Shown piece after piece: positions 24,364 through 35,704 of a stretch of DNA of 64,000 bases. The DNA is taken from NCBI GenBank assembly GCA_018398585.1, contig JAGTTD010000018.1, forward strand, positions 8,129,501 to 8,193,500, in the 5' to 3' direction. The first letter of the stretch is position 1. The number at the start of each line of letters is the position of its first letter. A program made the translations under genes and the position numbers. The DNA comes from Simmondsia chinensis. Its lineage: Eukaryota; Streptophyta; Magnoliopsida; Caryophyllales; Simmondsiaceae. Below the pieces are notes generated by a model. It made no database searches. It saw nothing but the letters and a program-made list of their open reading frames with translations, and had not been told where the DNA came from.

Positions 24364-26025
24364 CTAGGTGCGCTTCTTTTTAATGCAAAGGTCCTTAAGG
24401 AATTTGGCGTACATAGTAATGTGCTTAATGGTGTTGATCAATGGTAAGTTGATTTTAACATCCTTAAGCACATCTATGAGTTCTGTCCTTTTCGGGTCAT
24501 CCTTTTCCTTCGGTCCTATAAGGGTTGAAGGGATAGGGACGGTGGGTTCATAAACCCTCTCTTGTGATCCCTCCCTATTAGTAGTGGGAGGGGGAGTCAC
24601 GTCCTTCTTGATCTCAACCTCAAATTCCCTAAGGTTCTCCTCTCCTGAACCAACACAACCTTAGCTTGCTCACGAATGTGCAAGCTAGGGTCAGAACTAG
24701 TTGATCCTGTGAGGTTTGTGAGTGGTTAGGAGGGCAGTCTCCCTTCTTCTCGCATATTCGGTGCCTGGGCCTACTGTCCTATCTAGTTCTCTAATTTGGT
24801 AATGGAATGAGAATGGGACCGAACCAGTTGTGTAGTATCCTCCATAAAACGAAGCATGCAGCTCTCAAATTGTGAGGTGTGCCCGGATTTGGGGGAGGAG
24901 GGTTATCGTGAGTAATAGTGGAGTGAGGTCGAGAATCATACCTTTGCCCTCCCAGAAAATAGGAGGATGTGAGACACCTACAACACCGGGATCTTATTGT
25001 CTTATGGGTTGATTTTGATTGGCATTCTACTTCCACTAGAAGTTCGGATGATTGCGCCACCCAAGATTGTAGGTGTTGGAGAATGGGTCGTTGTTTCTCG
25101 AATATCCTTGAGCTGCATAAACTTGGTCCTGCACATATTCGGGAAACTAAGATGCATATAAACAGTTAAAAACAGAGTGACTCTCACCAAAATGAATGCT
25201 ACATGGAGTAACACCACCAATGATGATTTAGCGGCATTCACTGGGTGTACGTTAGTAGGGTTTGCACGTAAATTCATAATCTGGTTCATCCTCCTACTAA
25301 GGGCATCTAGTCTCATGTTAACATCATCTTTAGATGCTACTTCGTAGACACCATGTGTGCTCCCTCTAACCACTCTCGCAAAAGAGGGTTCATCGAGGGA
25401 GTGTACGCTGAGGCGCTCAAACAATGTCCCAACCTCGTCCTTATCTTGCTAGTTAAATGCTCCCCCATATGAAGCATTAACCATTTGCTTATTAGAAGCC
25501 ATGAGACTATTATAGAAGTTCTGCATAAGAGCCCACTTCGGTGACTCATGGTGGCGACAGCTTCTAAGGAGCTCCTTCAAATCTGTCCCAACTTTCATGA
25601 AATTGCTCCTGATCTTTTTGTTCAAAACTATTGATCGCATGCCTAACAGGCATAGTTCTGGTCTTAGGATAAAACTTGATCAGGTAATTTTGTTGGAGGT
25701 TATCCCAAATTGTGATTTCACCCCTTGGTAGGCATTGAAACCACCGTTTGGCTATGTTCTTTAACGAGAAAGTAAAAAGATGTAGCCTAACTGCATCGGA
25801 CGAAACACCTTGATAATGACAAGTTTCACAGATTTTTAAAAAAATGTCAAAGTCCTTGTATGGGCTCTCTATCAGCTTCCAATAGAAAGTGGAAAGCATG
25901 TTAATGATCTCAGGCTTAATTTTGAAATTTGCATTACACAAAGCGAGTAACACAACTCTAGCGAGTGTGATGTATGTTTGGGGAACAAAGTGATCCCCAA
26001 TTGTACGAGGTACAAAGTTGGCCAT
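24364..26025 (-). pseudogene. Gypsy gag remnant
   Basis: The likely start is the ATG at 26025, giving MANFVPRTIGDHFVPQTY, then KPEIINMLSTFY, ESPYKDFDIFLKICETC, LHLFTFSLKNIAKRWF and NLQQNYLIKFYP. This is the retrotransposon gag domain of Tat/Athila-type elements. After a shift near 25570 the ORF 25449-25640 supplies SPKWALMQNFYNSLMASNKQ. The ORF 24364-24600 supplies LIDVLKDVKINLPLINTIKH and YAKFLKDLC, the end of gag. The gene is broken by at least three frameshifts or stops. Confidence 0.82.
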
Positions 26026-26257
26026 GGCTGGAGATGGAGTCGCACTTGCCTCAAGATAGAAAAAGCCAACTCTCGGAACATAAGGTAAAAATTTCTGGTT
26101 GAGTGAGCGTCTACCATGCATACAATACGTAAAGCAAGTTGAATCCACGTTACCCACTACCCAAGAATAAAACAAAAGAAATAAACAATAAGAAAAGGAT
26201 AAATAAATAAACAAAAAGAACCTATTAATTCTTAAATCTAACTTAGCTTACCGAGTC

Positions 26258-26279
26258 TTTAGCACGGCGCCAAAAACTT
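26258..26279 (-). other. Primer binding site region of the Gypsy element
   Basis: On the minus strand the LTR end is followed by AGTTTTTGGCGCCGTGC. TGGCGCCG is the usual start of primer sites used by many plant Gypsy elements. It is 2-7 nt from the LTR, the expected place. Confidence 0.65.
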
Positions 26280-27774
26280 GATGAGTTTTAAAAGTGTATT
26301 TTAAAATCGTGTACTCACAAGCGTACAAGATCGTCATAGCTAAGTTGGGAATACGAGTATTGTATCCACGGGGAATTGGAGTTAAGTCGGATTTAGTTGT
26401 TAATGAGTAGTTGAAATCAAGTTTTTGTTCGTTTAAATGATTTGTTAATTAAATAGTAAAACTATCAATAAACTAAAGGTGTCAATTCAATTAAGGTTAG
26501 TTTAGGAAATGAATTCAGGATACCTTTACTCATATCCCATCATTATAATTTACTTAGGACAATGATGTAAAGGGTGTAGACTACAAGCTCTAAGCTTGTG
26601 TTAATATTTAAACTAGGGCTTAGGGTAATAAACTAGTCTAAAGACATAACCTATCATATTGCCCTACGTGTAGAATAGGTTATCTCAAAGCACCACTTAA
26701 TTCCTTTCTTACTCTTAATTCAATATTAAACCTGGATTAACACGTAAGTTAGGGCTTAGATTAATGAATGAGTCTAAAGGCATAACCCATCTTATCACTC
26801 TAGATGTAGCATGGATTATCTCAATAGCGCTAACAAATTCCTTTGTCACTCCTAATTAAGTATTAATTTGTATCAAAGATTTGATCAGGGTTGGGTACAA
26901 CCTTAATCCTGACCACGCGTGAAAACCTGTTATGTTAAAGTTGAGGCTATAGGGGCGGGACGCAAATAAAGCAAGAATCTAAACATAGCTACAAGCTCAT
27001 CCATAGAAACCCAATCACGATAATAAATTTCCCATAGGGGTATGAAAATAACATAACATAAATCATTGTCAAAAGTATAATATAAATTTGGGATATGGAC
27101 GGCTACCCATCCTTCATCCCTAAACTAAAATTCTACTCCTCCATGGGAGTTCTAAACAGCATGAAATCTAAAAGAGAAAACAAGAATGACTAAAACTAAG
27201 GACTTGAAGACTCCCTTAGTTGACATCTTTGATCCCTGCTTTGAATCTCCCAGCATTTCAGAACTCCTTGGATCTCGTAGCCACATTGGGGAGGAGAGGA
27301 GGAGTGGCAAAATATGTGAAAATAAGTCTCCCCCTCTTTATTTATACTTGCGGCGTGACCTAGTGGTCACGTTGTAGAAACCGGGCCAATCAATCAGCTT
27401 GGTTATTGTGCCAGACTAATTGATCGGCCTAGTTACCCGATTGATCGGGAGCCCCACTGTAAACTGTGTCGTGTCGTGAGCCGCCGACTGATTTGTACTT
27501 CATGTCGATTGATCGTTTAGTACCCGAAGCTTTATGAGACTTATTTGAGTTACCGAATTACAACCTAATTGGTCATTCTTTCGTGCAATTGGTCAGGTCT
27601 CTCAAAGTACTCTTCAAATATGCCTCGATTATGCTCGATTTTGCCGCTTTTTAACCTTTGTTTGCTCCGTTGTACTCTAAGCCTAAATGTACCTAGATTA
27701 CAGCAAAACACACATGTAAAAGCCCAATATGTCATAGGAATGAAGAATAAAATATGTAAATGTAAGGTACATCA
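26280..27774 (-). repeat. 5' LTR of the Gypsy element
   Basis: It opens TGATGAGTTTTAAAAGTG and closes GGTACATCA, followed by the ATGCC duplication. It aligns with 20370-22003 but has small indels and many substitutions, so the insertion is old. It includes about 65 bp near 27630-27695 absent from the other LTR. Confidence 0.85.
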
Positions 27775-28144
27775 ATGCCCTCTTGTTGGAGTCACGCCCA
27801 CCTACTATACTGCTAGACCAGTAACGGAAGCCATGAGCATTCATTTAGAAGCTCGCTCCCACTTGACATTTTTAGCCTTGTGAACCTTTTAATAATTTTA
27901 GCAAACAAACAAAGCATGATATCCACCCAACCATTCTCTGTCTGTGTGCAACAATGAGCTAACCAATCTACCTGTTACTCTATGGGAGAGGGGCTCAACG
28001 AATTATCAATAAGGTGAGAACAATTCTCAATTTATATGTTTTCTCAACATAACTAACTCACTATTTCTACTTTGGTCTTTGAGATAGTGTCTTAATGCTC
28101 CAAAGGAGATTATCATATTATCCTAGGCAAGTGTACACCATTAT
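27775..28144 (-). other. Copia III interior between Gypsy and hAT insertions
   Basis: It resumes the text cut at 20369 and enters the second copy of the tandem interior repeat (from about 27960). No coding frame. Confidence 0.5.
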
Positions 28145-28606
28145 TAGGGGTGTAAATGAGCCGAGCTGGCTCACGAGCCCTTATGAGCCAGCTCATCATA
28201 AAGCTCGAAAAGCTCGACTCGCTTTGAGCTCAAGACGAGCCAAGCCGACTCATTTAGTTTTGTCACGCCAAGCTCGAGCCTAGTGGAGCTCGAGCTCGTA
28301 GGCTCACAAGCCTAAACGTGCCTAAGCGAGCCTTTTTTAATATAATATATTTGCTTAAATATTGCCCAATGAAGCCATATTGAAGCCTAAATGAGCTGAG
28401 CCCAAGCTCAAATGAGCCTATATTGAGCTTAAATGAGCCAAAATATTGCAAGCCTAATTTGAAGCTCACCGAGCTTAGATCGAGCCGAGTTAAGCCCAAG
28501 CTTTTGACGAGCACAACTCGAGCCTGAATTTTCAAAGCTCTGCGAGCTTCAAGCCGATCCTCAAGCCTGGCAGGCTCGGGCTTGACTTGGCTCAAATACA
28601 CCTCTA
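28145..28606. mobile_element. hAT-type MITE rich in GAGCC words
   Basis: It opens TAGGGGTGTAAATGAGCC and closes GGCTCAAATACACCTCTA, near-inverse ends of hAT type. The 8-bp flanks are ACCATTAT (28137-28144) and ACCATTAC (28607-28614), a duplication with one mismatch. The interior is crowded with GAGCC, GAGCTC and GGCTC words. The long ORF that crosses it is a by-product of this composition. Confidence 0.85.
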
Positions 28607-29828
28607 ACCATTACATCGACGTTAGTACAAGTAAACAAGATACACCACGGATGCGCTATCACATCTGTTTTCTCATACCTCCATCTATCTTTAAGAAGTT
28701 TGACCCTGTAGTCCATGAACAAATGCCCTCTTTAGGGAATAACACCTATCCACTATTATATTAGACTAGTAATGGAGACCGTGAGGAATCAACTCCTGAG
28801 CTTTGCTCCCACTTAAAAATTTAAATGATGGATCTTTCTTTTAATTTTGATTCATAATCAATATTGGAATCACATTCTAAATTTTATTTAACAAATAAAT
28901 AAAACCCTAATCCTATTAGGTTCCCTTAATTATCCAACTTATGTAATCTAATCTCATTAGATACATTATGAGAATTTTTCTTTCAAATAATTCAACTTTT
29001 AAATTATTTAATAATATTAGACTAATTTGAAAAAATTCTCTCACTCGATGAAATCAAATATTTCATCAAGTTGCATATAAAAACAGCCTTCCAACTTTGT
29101 TCACATTATACATTATATTTAACTCATTTAAATAAAATCAAGTACGTAAATAAAATTTAATTAGTAACCTATTATCTAACTTTTTGAATAACATTACTTA
29201 AGGTCTAACAAGGTTGGAGTAATTAAAGATTTTTCTAAAACACTTTTAAAAAAGATTATCACATAATCTTAATTAGGATCTCATCCTAATTATTTATTTA
29301 TTTATTTAAATTATTTAAATAATAAAATTTAAAAAATACTTTTTTAATGAAATGGGACATAGTGCCTAGCGCCCAGTGCTGGGCATTACTCCCTTATTTT
29401 TTAATATTTAAATAAATAATTAAATCCGATTTTAATCTAATTAGATTGTAAACTGAACATCGAATATTATTAGATATTCTTTGTTTTGCATTATCATAAA
29501 ATATTTAACAATTGAATATTTCACACATTGGTTCATAATCTAATTGCGTTAAATTTAATAATCTAAATTATTTAACTCTTTTGAATATCTAATCTCATTA
29601 GACTTGATTTAGAAACACGCCCCTTGATTGAATCATGACTCATCTAAAATTTCAAATAATTTAAAATTTTAATGAACATTCAATCTTGTTATTGAACTCT
29701 TTAACAACAATCTTCAGGATGACCTTTTTTTTTTTTAATGAAATTCTCAATTTTATCTTTTTTATAATTCCACATACTCCTATTTTATCGAACTTGATAT
29801 TTTAATGTTAATCATAAACGTATTCAAA
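28607..29828 (-). other. Copia III interior, 5' part
   Basis: AT-rich with no gag frame. 28700-28800 repeats 27775-27850 (ATGCCCTCTT...AGACTAGTAATGGAG...GCTCCCACTT). It lies between the primer site and the expected start of gag, so it may be a long leader. Confidence 0.5.
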
Positions 29829-29846
29829 GTTGGCTCTGATAACAAT
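29829..29846 (-). other. Primer binding site of Copia III
   Basis: Read on the minus strand, the LTR end CCAACA is followed by ATTGTTATCAGAGCCAA, one substitution away from the TGGTATCAGAGC site that pairs with initiator tRNA-Met in plant Copia elements. It fixes the orientation and the LTR border. Confidence 0.8.
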
Positions 29847-30236
29847 TGTTGGAATTATGTTTCAAAAATATTTTTTGTAAACTAGCGCAGTGAAAAACTA
29901 ACTTAAAATTCTTAATTTTTAAAATCTAAAGCCCTGACCTAATTAAACTATTTAATTAGATCTAGATCTTACTCTAATAGATTCATAACATGACAATCTA
30001 AGACATCAAATAAAACAAACATAAACATAGTATGTACAATAAGCGAAATAAAGGAAAACAAATTAAATATAACATATTTAATTAAACATATTTGGCGCAC
30101 AAATCCCGATTTTGACTTCAAGATATGAAATTGGTAGAAAATTTTTTGACACCTCATGGTCTTCTTCGCAATGACCTTTTCTAGCACTGAAAGTGTGGAC
30201 TCCCAAAATATTTAACTTAGGAAAAATCTTGAAATC
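29847..30236 (-). repeat. 5' LTR of Copia III, truncated
   Basis: It aligns with the first 390 bp of 14219-16014 (TGTTGGAA...TTTCAAAAATATTTT, CCTGACCTAATTAAAC, CCCAAAATATTTAACTTAG). About 1.4 kb is missing at the far side, where the duplicated gene-flank segment takes over. Confidence 0.8.
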
Positions 30237-30644
30237 TAAATGGTATTAGACTATACAAGTTGCACAATTAGCCTCTCTGAGCAGAACACATAATCTGCAT
30301 CTAGAATGCAATTGCAAATGGAGCACAAGTTGACTTCAGTTATGACACCAACCAGTGACAATTTCCTTCACGAAAAGAACTTCAACGTTTTGATACTAGG
30401 CCAGCACCCATTATTACTTAAGTAAATACCGTATTCTGATATGAAATTAACGACTGACAATGTAGCCATTGCACAACAAAGATAACTATACGATCAGAAC
30501 ATAGTGTAATACAAACCAAACTAGAGATCCATCACACAATATGAACTTCTTCTTTAATCATGTAGGCAACTTAATTATCACAAACAATGTTGATTACTTG
30601 TCTTGGGCTTGCCTGTTAGGACTGGGCATAGATGAGACAGAATG

Positions 30645-31191
30645 TGTTGGAGAATATAAATGAAACTATTACCTCAATAATATGGAAATGAAGAGTTACC
30701 GATGAAGTAGAGCTGAGCGAGGCACGGATCACGCTTTCTTTAAGACGGTTTCCACGCTCCTACGGATAAGCCCGATGCAGTAGGTAAACAGCGCGCCGTC
30801 CCCAGGATACAAAGCTCAGCTATCGCCAACGCTCTTAGACCCTGCACTGATCTAAGAGGCCAAAACTACCAAACACTCTTAACTCAAAATAAAAGATGGG
30901 AATTATAGGCAAGTAGAAAAAGAAGAAAGCTTGTTATTGTGTATTTAAAATATCACATTTTAATCCCTATTTATAGGGTAAAACAAGATCAAGAGTACTA
31001 AAGATAAAAATTATTTCTTTGACCCGTTGAGTATTAAAAAGCCCATCTAATGCAAAGTGCCGTTGGGCTTGGCGTTACAGTAGTGCCCAACGGCACTTTG
31101 TTTTTTCCTTTCTTTTTTTTTAATCATTATTATTATTATTATTATTATTATTAAAGGAAGAGCAAATAGGAATTTTTATTAAAAACCAACA
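30645..31191 (-). repeat. 3' LTR of Copia IV
   Basis: It opens TGTTGGAGAATATAAA and closes AAAAACCAACA. It includes a TATAAATA box on the minus strand and a 15-bp perfect inverted repeat at 31054-31099. It differs from the other LTR at about ten positions plus the length of its TTA run. Confidence 0.95.
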
Positions 31192-31206
31192 ATTCCCCAC
31201 CTTTTA
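31192..31206 (-). other. Polypurine tract of Copia IV
   Basis: On the minus strand AAAAGGTGGGGAAT lies directly against the start of the 3' LTR, the position and composition of the plus-strand DNA primer. Confidence 0.85.
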
Positions 31207-31706
31207 ATAAAAATTTGAGTTAAGCAGAACTTTCATACATCATAAGGGTGGCCTCGCCTTGAAACCCTTACTAGTGTTTCAACAATTCTCGTACTAGAGT
31301 CAAAGTGGACTTAGCCTTGAAACTTTAGCTTCTTGAAGGCACGTAGAACGTATCACACATACGAAAGCTCAAAGTGTTCATCAGTTTTGGAAGTTCGCAC
31401 ATTACGGCCCTGTGCATTCCTGGATTTCATGAGCGCTCTAGAGAACTTGCCCGAATTCTCATAAGAGGCGGCCTTTACCTCTACACTCATATAGGTGAGT
31501 CCGTCAAGAATGTGCTCATGGCCACACATCCCACCCGCATGGGCTACAAACTACATTAAGAGCTGAATTAGCTCAACCTCAATTACGGCCACAAGTAAGC
31601 ATGCTCGACACCATAGGGATGGGCTATCAATTAATATCAAGTAAGGCATGCTACCCCGTTACTCTATGATTCATTTGTCCCTTTTCAGGGTATCCTCATG
31701 AGCAAC

Positions 31707-33185
31707 TTATTCTTCTTTGGGCTTCAGCCCCATCCCCCTTGATGTCATCCAGATCTTATCTCTAGCTAGAGCTTTTGTTAACGGGTCAGCAATATTATCG
31801 TGTGACCTCACATGAACAATATTAACGGCGCCATTAGTAAGATATTCTCTTACTATACTATGTTTTCTTCTCACAGACCTGGATTTTCCATTATAGTATT
31901 TATTATGCACACGTCCAATCGCCGCGGTGCTATCACAATGCAACAATATAGATGGCACTGGTTTCTCCCACATAGGGATATCATATAATAAGTTTCTCAA
32001 CCAGTTTGCCTCATCACATGCTATAGATAGAGCAATAAGCTCTGCCTCCATTGTCGATTTTGCTATAATTGTTTGCTTCTTTGATTTCCAACATATTGCA
32101 CCACCACCTAAGGTGAACACATACCCACTAGTAGACACAGCGTCTCCAGTGTGAGAATTCCAATCTGCTTCACAAAAACCTTCAACAACAGCTGGAAATC
32201 TGTTATAACATAAAGCATAATTCATAGTCCTTTTTAGATATCTCATTAGACGATTAATAGCAGTCCAATGATGGAAAGATGGTTTATGTGTGAACCTGCT
32301 CAAAACACCAACTGCATAAGCAATATCAGGACGTGATGTATCAGCAGCATATCTGAGACTACCAATAATTTTAGCATATTCACTTTGATTAATAACATCC
32401 TCATTCTTTTCAGTGGGAACCAAATTTACATTTGGATCTAACAGTGTGCTAGCATGCTTACAATCATAGTATTTAAAATTTCTCAGGATCTTTTCTACAT
32501 AATGAGATTGATCAAGTAAAATGCCATTGCTAAACCTATTTAATTTCATACCAAGGATAACGTTAGCCACGCCCATATCCTTCATGTCAAAATTCCATTT
32601 GAGCATAGTCTTTGTAGAATTTATGACATCTAGATTAGTGCCGAAAATTAGTAAGTCATCTACATACAAGCTGATCATCACATGAGAGATGCCAACAGAC
32701 TTATAATATATACATTTGTCACTCTCATTTATTTTAAACCGATTATCTACAAGACAAACATCGAACTTTTCATGCTATTGTTTAGGGGCTTGTTTAAGCC
32801 CATATAGAGACTTAGTTAATTTACACACTTTATGTTCACTACCCGATTTTACAAATCCTTCAGGTTGGTCCATGTAAATTTCTTCAACTAAGTCCCCATG
32901 TAAGAATGCCGTTTTTACATCCATTTGATGTATTTCTAAATTGTGTACAGCGGCTATGGCAACTAGCACCCGAATAGAAGAGACTTTAGCTACGGGTGAG
33001 TATATATCAAAGAACTCAATATCCTCCTTTTGTGTAAAGCCTTTTGCTACCAACCTAGCTTTAAACTTATCTATAGAACCATCAGGCCTACGTTTTCTTC
33101 TAAGAACCCACTTACACCCTATAGTTCTACAACCTTCGGGTAGATCTACTAACTTCCATGTTTTATTAGAACGTAAAGAGTCCAT
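31707..33185 (-). pseudogene. Copia IV reverse transcriptase and RNase H
   Basis: The ORF 32775-33185 has EGCRTIGCKWVLRRK, FKARLVAKGFTQKE, KTAFLHGDLVEEIYMDQPEG and SLYGLKQAPKQ, the N-terminal RT blocks. A stop then replaces the Trp of the usual APKQWHEKF. The ORF 31707-32681 (324 residues) continues with [11 protein letters not shown], the intact YVDD active site, and [14 protein letters not shown]. RNase H follows with [38 protein letters not shown] and [16 protein letters not shown]. Catalytic residues are present but the frame is interrupted. Confidence 0.92.
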
Positions 33186-33507
33186 TTCATCATCAATCGC
33201 TTCTCTCCAAAATTCCCAATCAGGTGAGGTGAGAGCTTCCTATATGGACTTAGGTTCATCTTCGACTAAACATATTACATCTTCAATAACAAGAGGATGT
33301 TCTTGTATATTATAAATTAAATAATCGGGGCCAAAATCCTTTTGAATCCTTTATCTCTTACTTCTTCTAGGTTCTACAGTTGAAGAATCTATTGGGAGCG
33401 TATTGTCAGGTTCAACCTCCGAGGAATTTTCATTACGCCCATTAATTTTTGTTTTAAACGGAAACTTATCTTCATGAAATATAGCATCTATTGTCTCTAC
33501 AACTATA

Positions 33508-34278
33508 TTATCCTCTATGAAAGGCATATCCTATAAAGACACACCTAATAGCTCTTTCTCCTAATTTGGGAATTTTGGGGTCTGCTTTTCTAGCAAAGGC
33601 TAAACAACCCCAAACCTTTAAGTAATTCAAGTTAGGTCGTCTCCCTCTCCATAATTCATAAGGTGTTTGGAGTACTTTTTTCCGAGGTACTCTATTAGAA
33701 ACATAATTGGCAGTGAGTATAGCCTCCCCCCATAAATTTTTAGGTGCACTAGCGCTAACCATCATAGCATTAGTATAGCCAATTAGTGTTCTATTTTTAC
33801 GTTCTGCCACCCCATTTGAGGGAGGAGAGTAACCGGGAGTAACTTCATGCACTATCCCTTCCGAACGAATAAAGTCTATTAACCCTAAAGTCTCATATTC
33901 CCTACCTCTATCAGGTCTAAAACTTTTAATTTTTTTATTAAAACGATCTCACAAAAATTTCAATTTTTCGAATGCTTCACTTTTATTTTTAATTAAGTAG
34001 ACATAGGTATACCTAGAAAAATCATCGATAAATGTTATAAAATATCTTTTACCACCACGGGTTAAAATTCCTTCAAATTCACATATATCAGAATGAATGA
34101 GTTCTAATAATTCGGTACTCCTATGAACCGACTTGTGAGGGCTTTTGCCAATCTTGGTCAGACTACAATTTTCACATTTTTCAAACTTCTTACTAAGTTT
34201 AGGAATTAAACCAAGAAAGCACATAGAGTTCATGTACTTACTATTAACATGATAAAGACGTGCATGCCAAACGTTCAC
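33508..34278 (-). pseudogene. Copia IV integrase
   Basis: The ORF 33949-34278 starts in the pre-integrase zinc region (WHARLYHVN, CENCSLTKIGKSPH), followed by the catalytic core HSDICEFEG and YFITFIDDFSRYTYVYLI. After a stop near 33947 the ORF 33508-33852 gives PGYSPPSNGVAERKNRTL with the core Glu, WGEAILTANYVSNR and CVFIGYA. There the frame shifts, with the loss of about ten residues compared with related elements. Confidence 0.9.
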
Positions 34279-34329
34279 ACAAGAAACAATATAAACGGAA
34301 ACTGAGTTATCTTTATTCTTTTCAATGTT

Positions 34330-34788
34330 TTACTTGAACATACCATCACATGCAAACCCTTTCCCAACAAAGACATTATTTTTGGTGATCACATATTGGT
34401 CAGATTCAATAGTTTGCTTAAAATCCGCTTTATTTAGCAAATATCCAGACATTAGATTTTTGCGGATTTCAGGGGTATGCAACACATACTTAAGGGTCAA
34501 AACACGACAAGAAGTAAATTTAATTTTAATTTCTCCAATGCCTAAAACTTTAGTCGTATGAGAATCACCAAGTAACACTTTTTTCTCAACCTCTACCGGG
34601 GAATAGGTCCTAAACAAATTTCGGTCATGACAAACATGTCTAGAGGCACCCGTGTCAGCCCACCATCCATCATAATTCTCTAACAAATTGATTTCTGTTA
34701 GCATAGCCACAAGTGGCTCCTCGGTCACATTAGCTTGAGGTGTGGGTCCATTTTTCCTATAACGACAATCTCTGGCAAAATGACTCAT
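34330..34788 (-). pseudogene. Copia IV zinc knuckle end, protease and pre-integrase
   Basis: Just upstream CFNCGKMSHFARDC forms a CCHC zinc knuckle. The ORF continues with GWWADTGASRHVCHDR, the protease with an intact catalytic DTG, then LLGDSHTTKVLGIGEIKI and LKYVLHTPEIRKNLMSGYLL. It ends at a stop (34330) that lies in frame with the integrase piece. Confidence 0.9.
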
Positions 34789-34854
34789 TTTTCCACAATT
34801 GAAACAAGCAACATTAGTGCGTTTATGTTGCCCTTGACCATTAGGTGGGTTGCC

Positions 34855-35688
34855 TTATTTTTTATATTTCTGACCGAATTTAGAACCATTTTTAGGACCA
34901 TTTTTACGATGTCCATTATATTTCGTTCCATTCCCCTTAGGTTTTAGATAGACATTGGACTTGTTATTTTGACCCTTAGGAGTGTTTTTATGGGCAGAAA
35001 TAAAATTTACCTTATTGTGGTCTCCATTAGTTACCTCATTGTTGTCTTGTTTTCTCACTTCTTCTTCACATTGTAGTCGAACCATGAGGCTCTCGGTTGT
35101 TAGCTCCTTTTGCTTGTGACGAAGCCTCTTTTGGAATTCTTTCCAAGACTCGGGAAGTTTGTCTATTATAGCAGTTACTTGCATTTGCTCATCTATTTTT
35201 ACGCCCTCAGTTTTGATGTCATTAACAAGATTGAGGAGTTCTCGTGTTTGTATTTGGACCGACTTATCCTCTACCATTTGAAAACGGAAAAATTTGCTAC
35301 AAGCATACTTTTTCACCCCGGCTTGTTCAGTATCATATTTTTCTTGTAGCGCTGTCCAAATTTCATTTGCACTTTCATAGTTAAGAGAGTAATAATCATA
35401 AAGATCATCGGAAAGGCAATTAAGAATATAATTTTTGCAATCTTCTTCATCATTTTGCCATTTTTCAACCAAGGTAGCATGTTTCCTTTTTTCCTCATCA
35501 CTCATTTTAGTGACATCTTTCTCATTAGGGTCCTCGTTATTGAGAATCCATACTACCTTCATGAGTTTCAAATAAAATAAGACCTTTTTTGCCCAACGTT
35601 TGAAATGTTCACCGGAAAAACGGAACGGCTTATTAAGATCATTGGAAATAGGTGTAGTAGAGGTAGTATTGGCTACAGTGGAATCCAT
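34855..35688 (-). pseudogene. Copia IV gag
   Basis: It starts with the ATG at 35688, only 17 nt after the 5' LTR. FRFSGEHFKRWAKKVLFYL, LNCLSDDLYDYYSLNYESA, IWTALQEKYDTEQAG and IIDKLPESWKEFQKRLRHKQ are the blocks of Copia gag (DUF4219/UBN2 type). The C-terminal part is Asn/Lys/Gly-rich. A single in-frame stop at 34855 separates it from the zinc knuckle, so gag lacks its nucleic-acid-binding end. Confidence 0.88.
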
Positions 35689-35704
35689 GAAACCGTCTTA
35701 AAAT
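35689..35704 (-). other. Non-canonical primer-site region of Copia IV
   Basis: On the minus strand, ATTTTAAGACGGTTTC fills the place of the primer site between the 5' LTR and the gag ATG. It lacks TGGTATCAGAGC. Its last 14 nt (TTTAAGACGGTTTC) are the exact complement of an RNA-sense segment in both LTRs (30739-30752 and 35799-35812). The complement is seen directly; its role is not known. Confidence 0.8.

Larger units (their letters stand above)
20370..27774 (-). mobile_element. Gypsy element with gag and protease only
   Basis: Two LTRs (20370-22003 and 26280-27774) flank an interior with minus-strand gag and protease remnants and no reverse transcriptase, RNase H or integrase. ATGCC at 20365-20369 and at 27775-27779 is a perfect 5-bp target duplication, so both ends are the original ones. 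The primer site region (TTTTTGGCGCCGTGC on the minus strand) and polypurine tract (GAGTGGGTTTGGGGATAT) are in place. The layout matches terminal-repeat elements that encode only GAG(-PRO) and depend on a partner. Gag resembles Tat/Athila-type plant Gypsy elements. Confidence 0.85.
14219..30236 (-). mobile_element. Copia III, long decayed element with nested insertions
   Basis: The minus-strand element runs from a truncated 5' LTR (29847-30236) to a full 3' LTR (14219-16014). A primer site complementary to initiator tRNA-Met lies beside the 5' LTR, and the purine-rich GGACAAGCAGGAGAT lies beside the 3' LTR. After removing three insertions (18309-19345, 20370-27774, 28145-28606) about 5 kb of interior remains, with only a trace of RT. 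The 5' LTR breaks at about 30235, where the duplicated gene flank begins. Confidence 0.75.

Noticed and set aside
28263..28601. 112-codon minus-strand frame
   Set aside because: It lies wholly in the hAT MITE and results from repeated GAGCC/GGCTC words.
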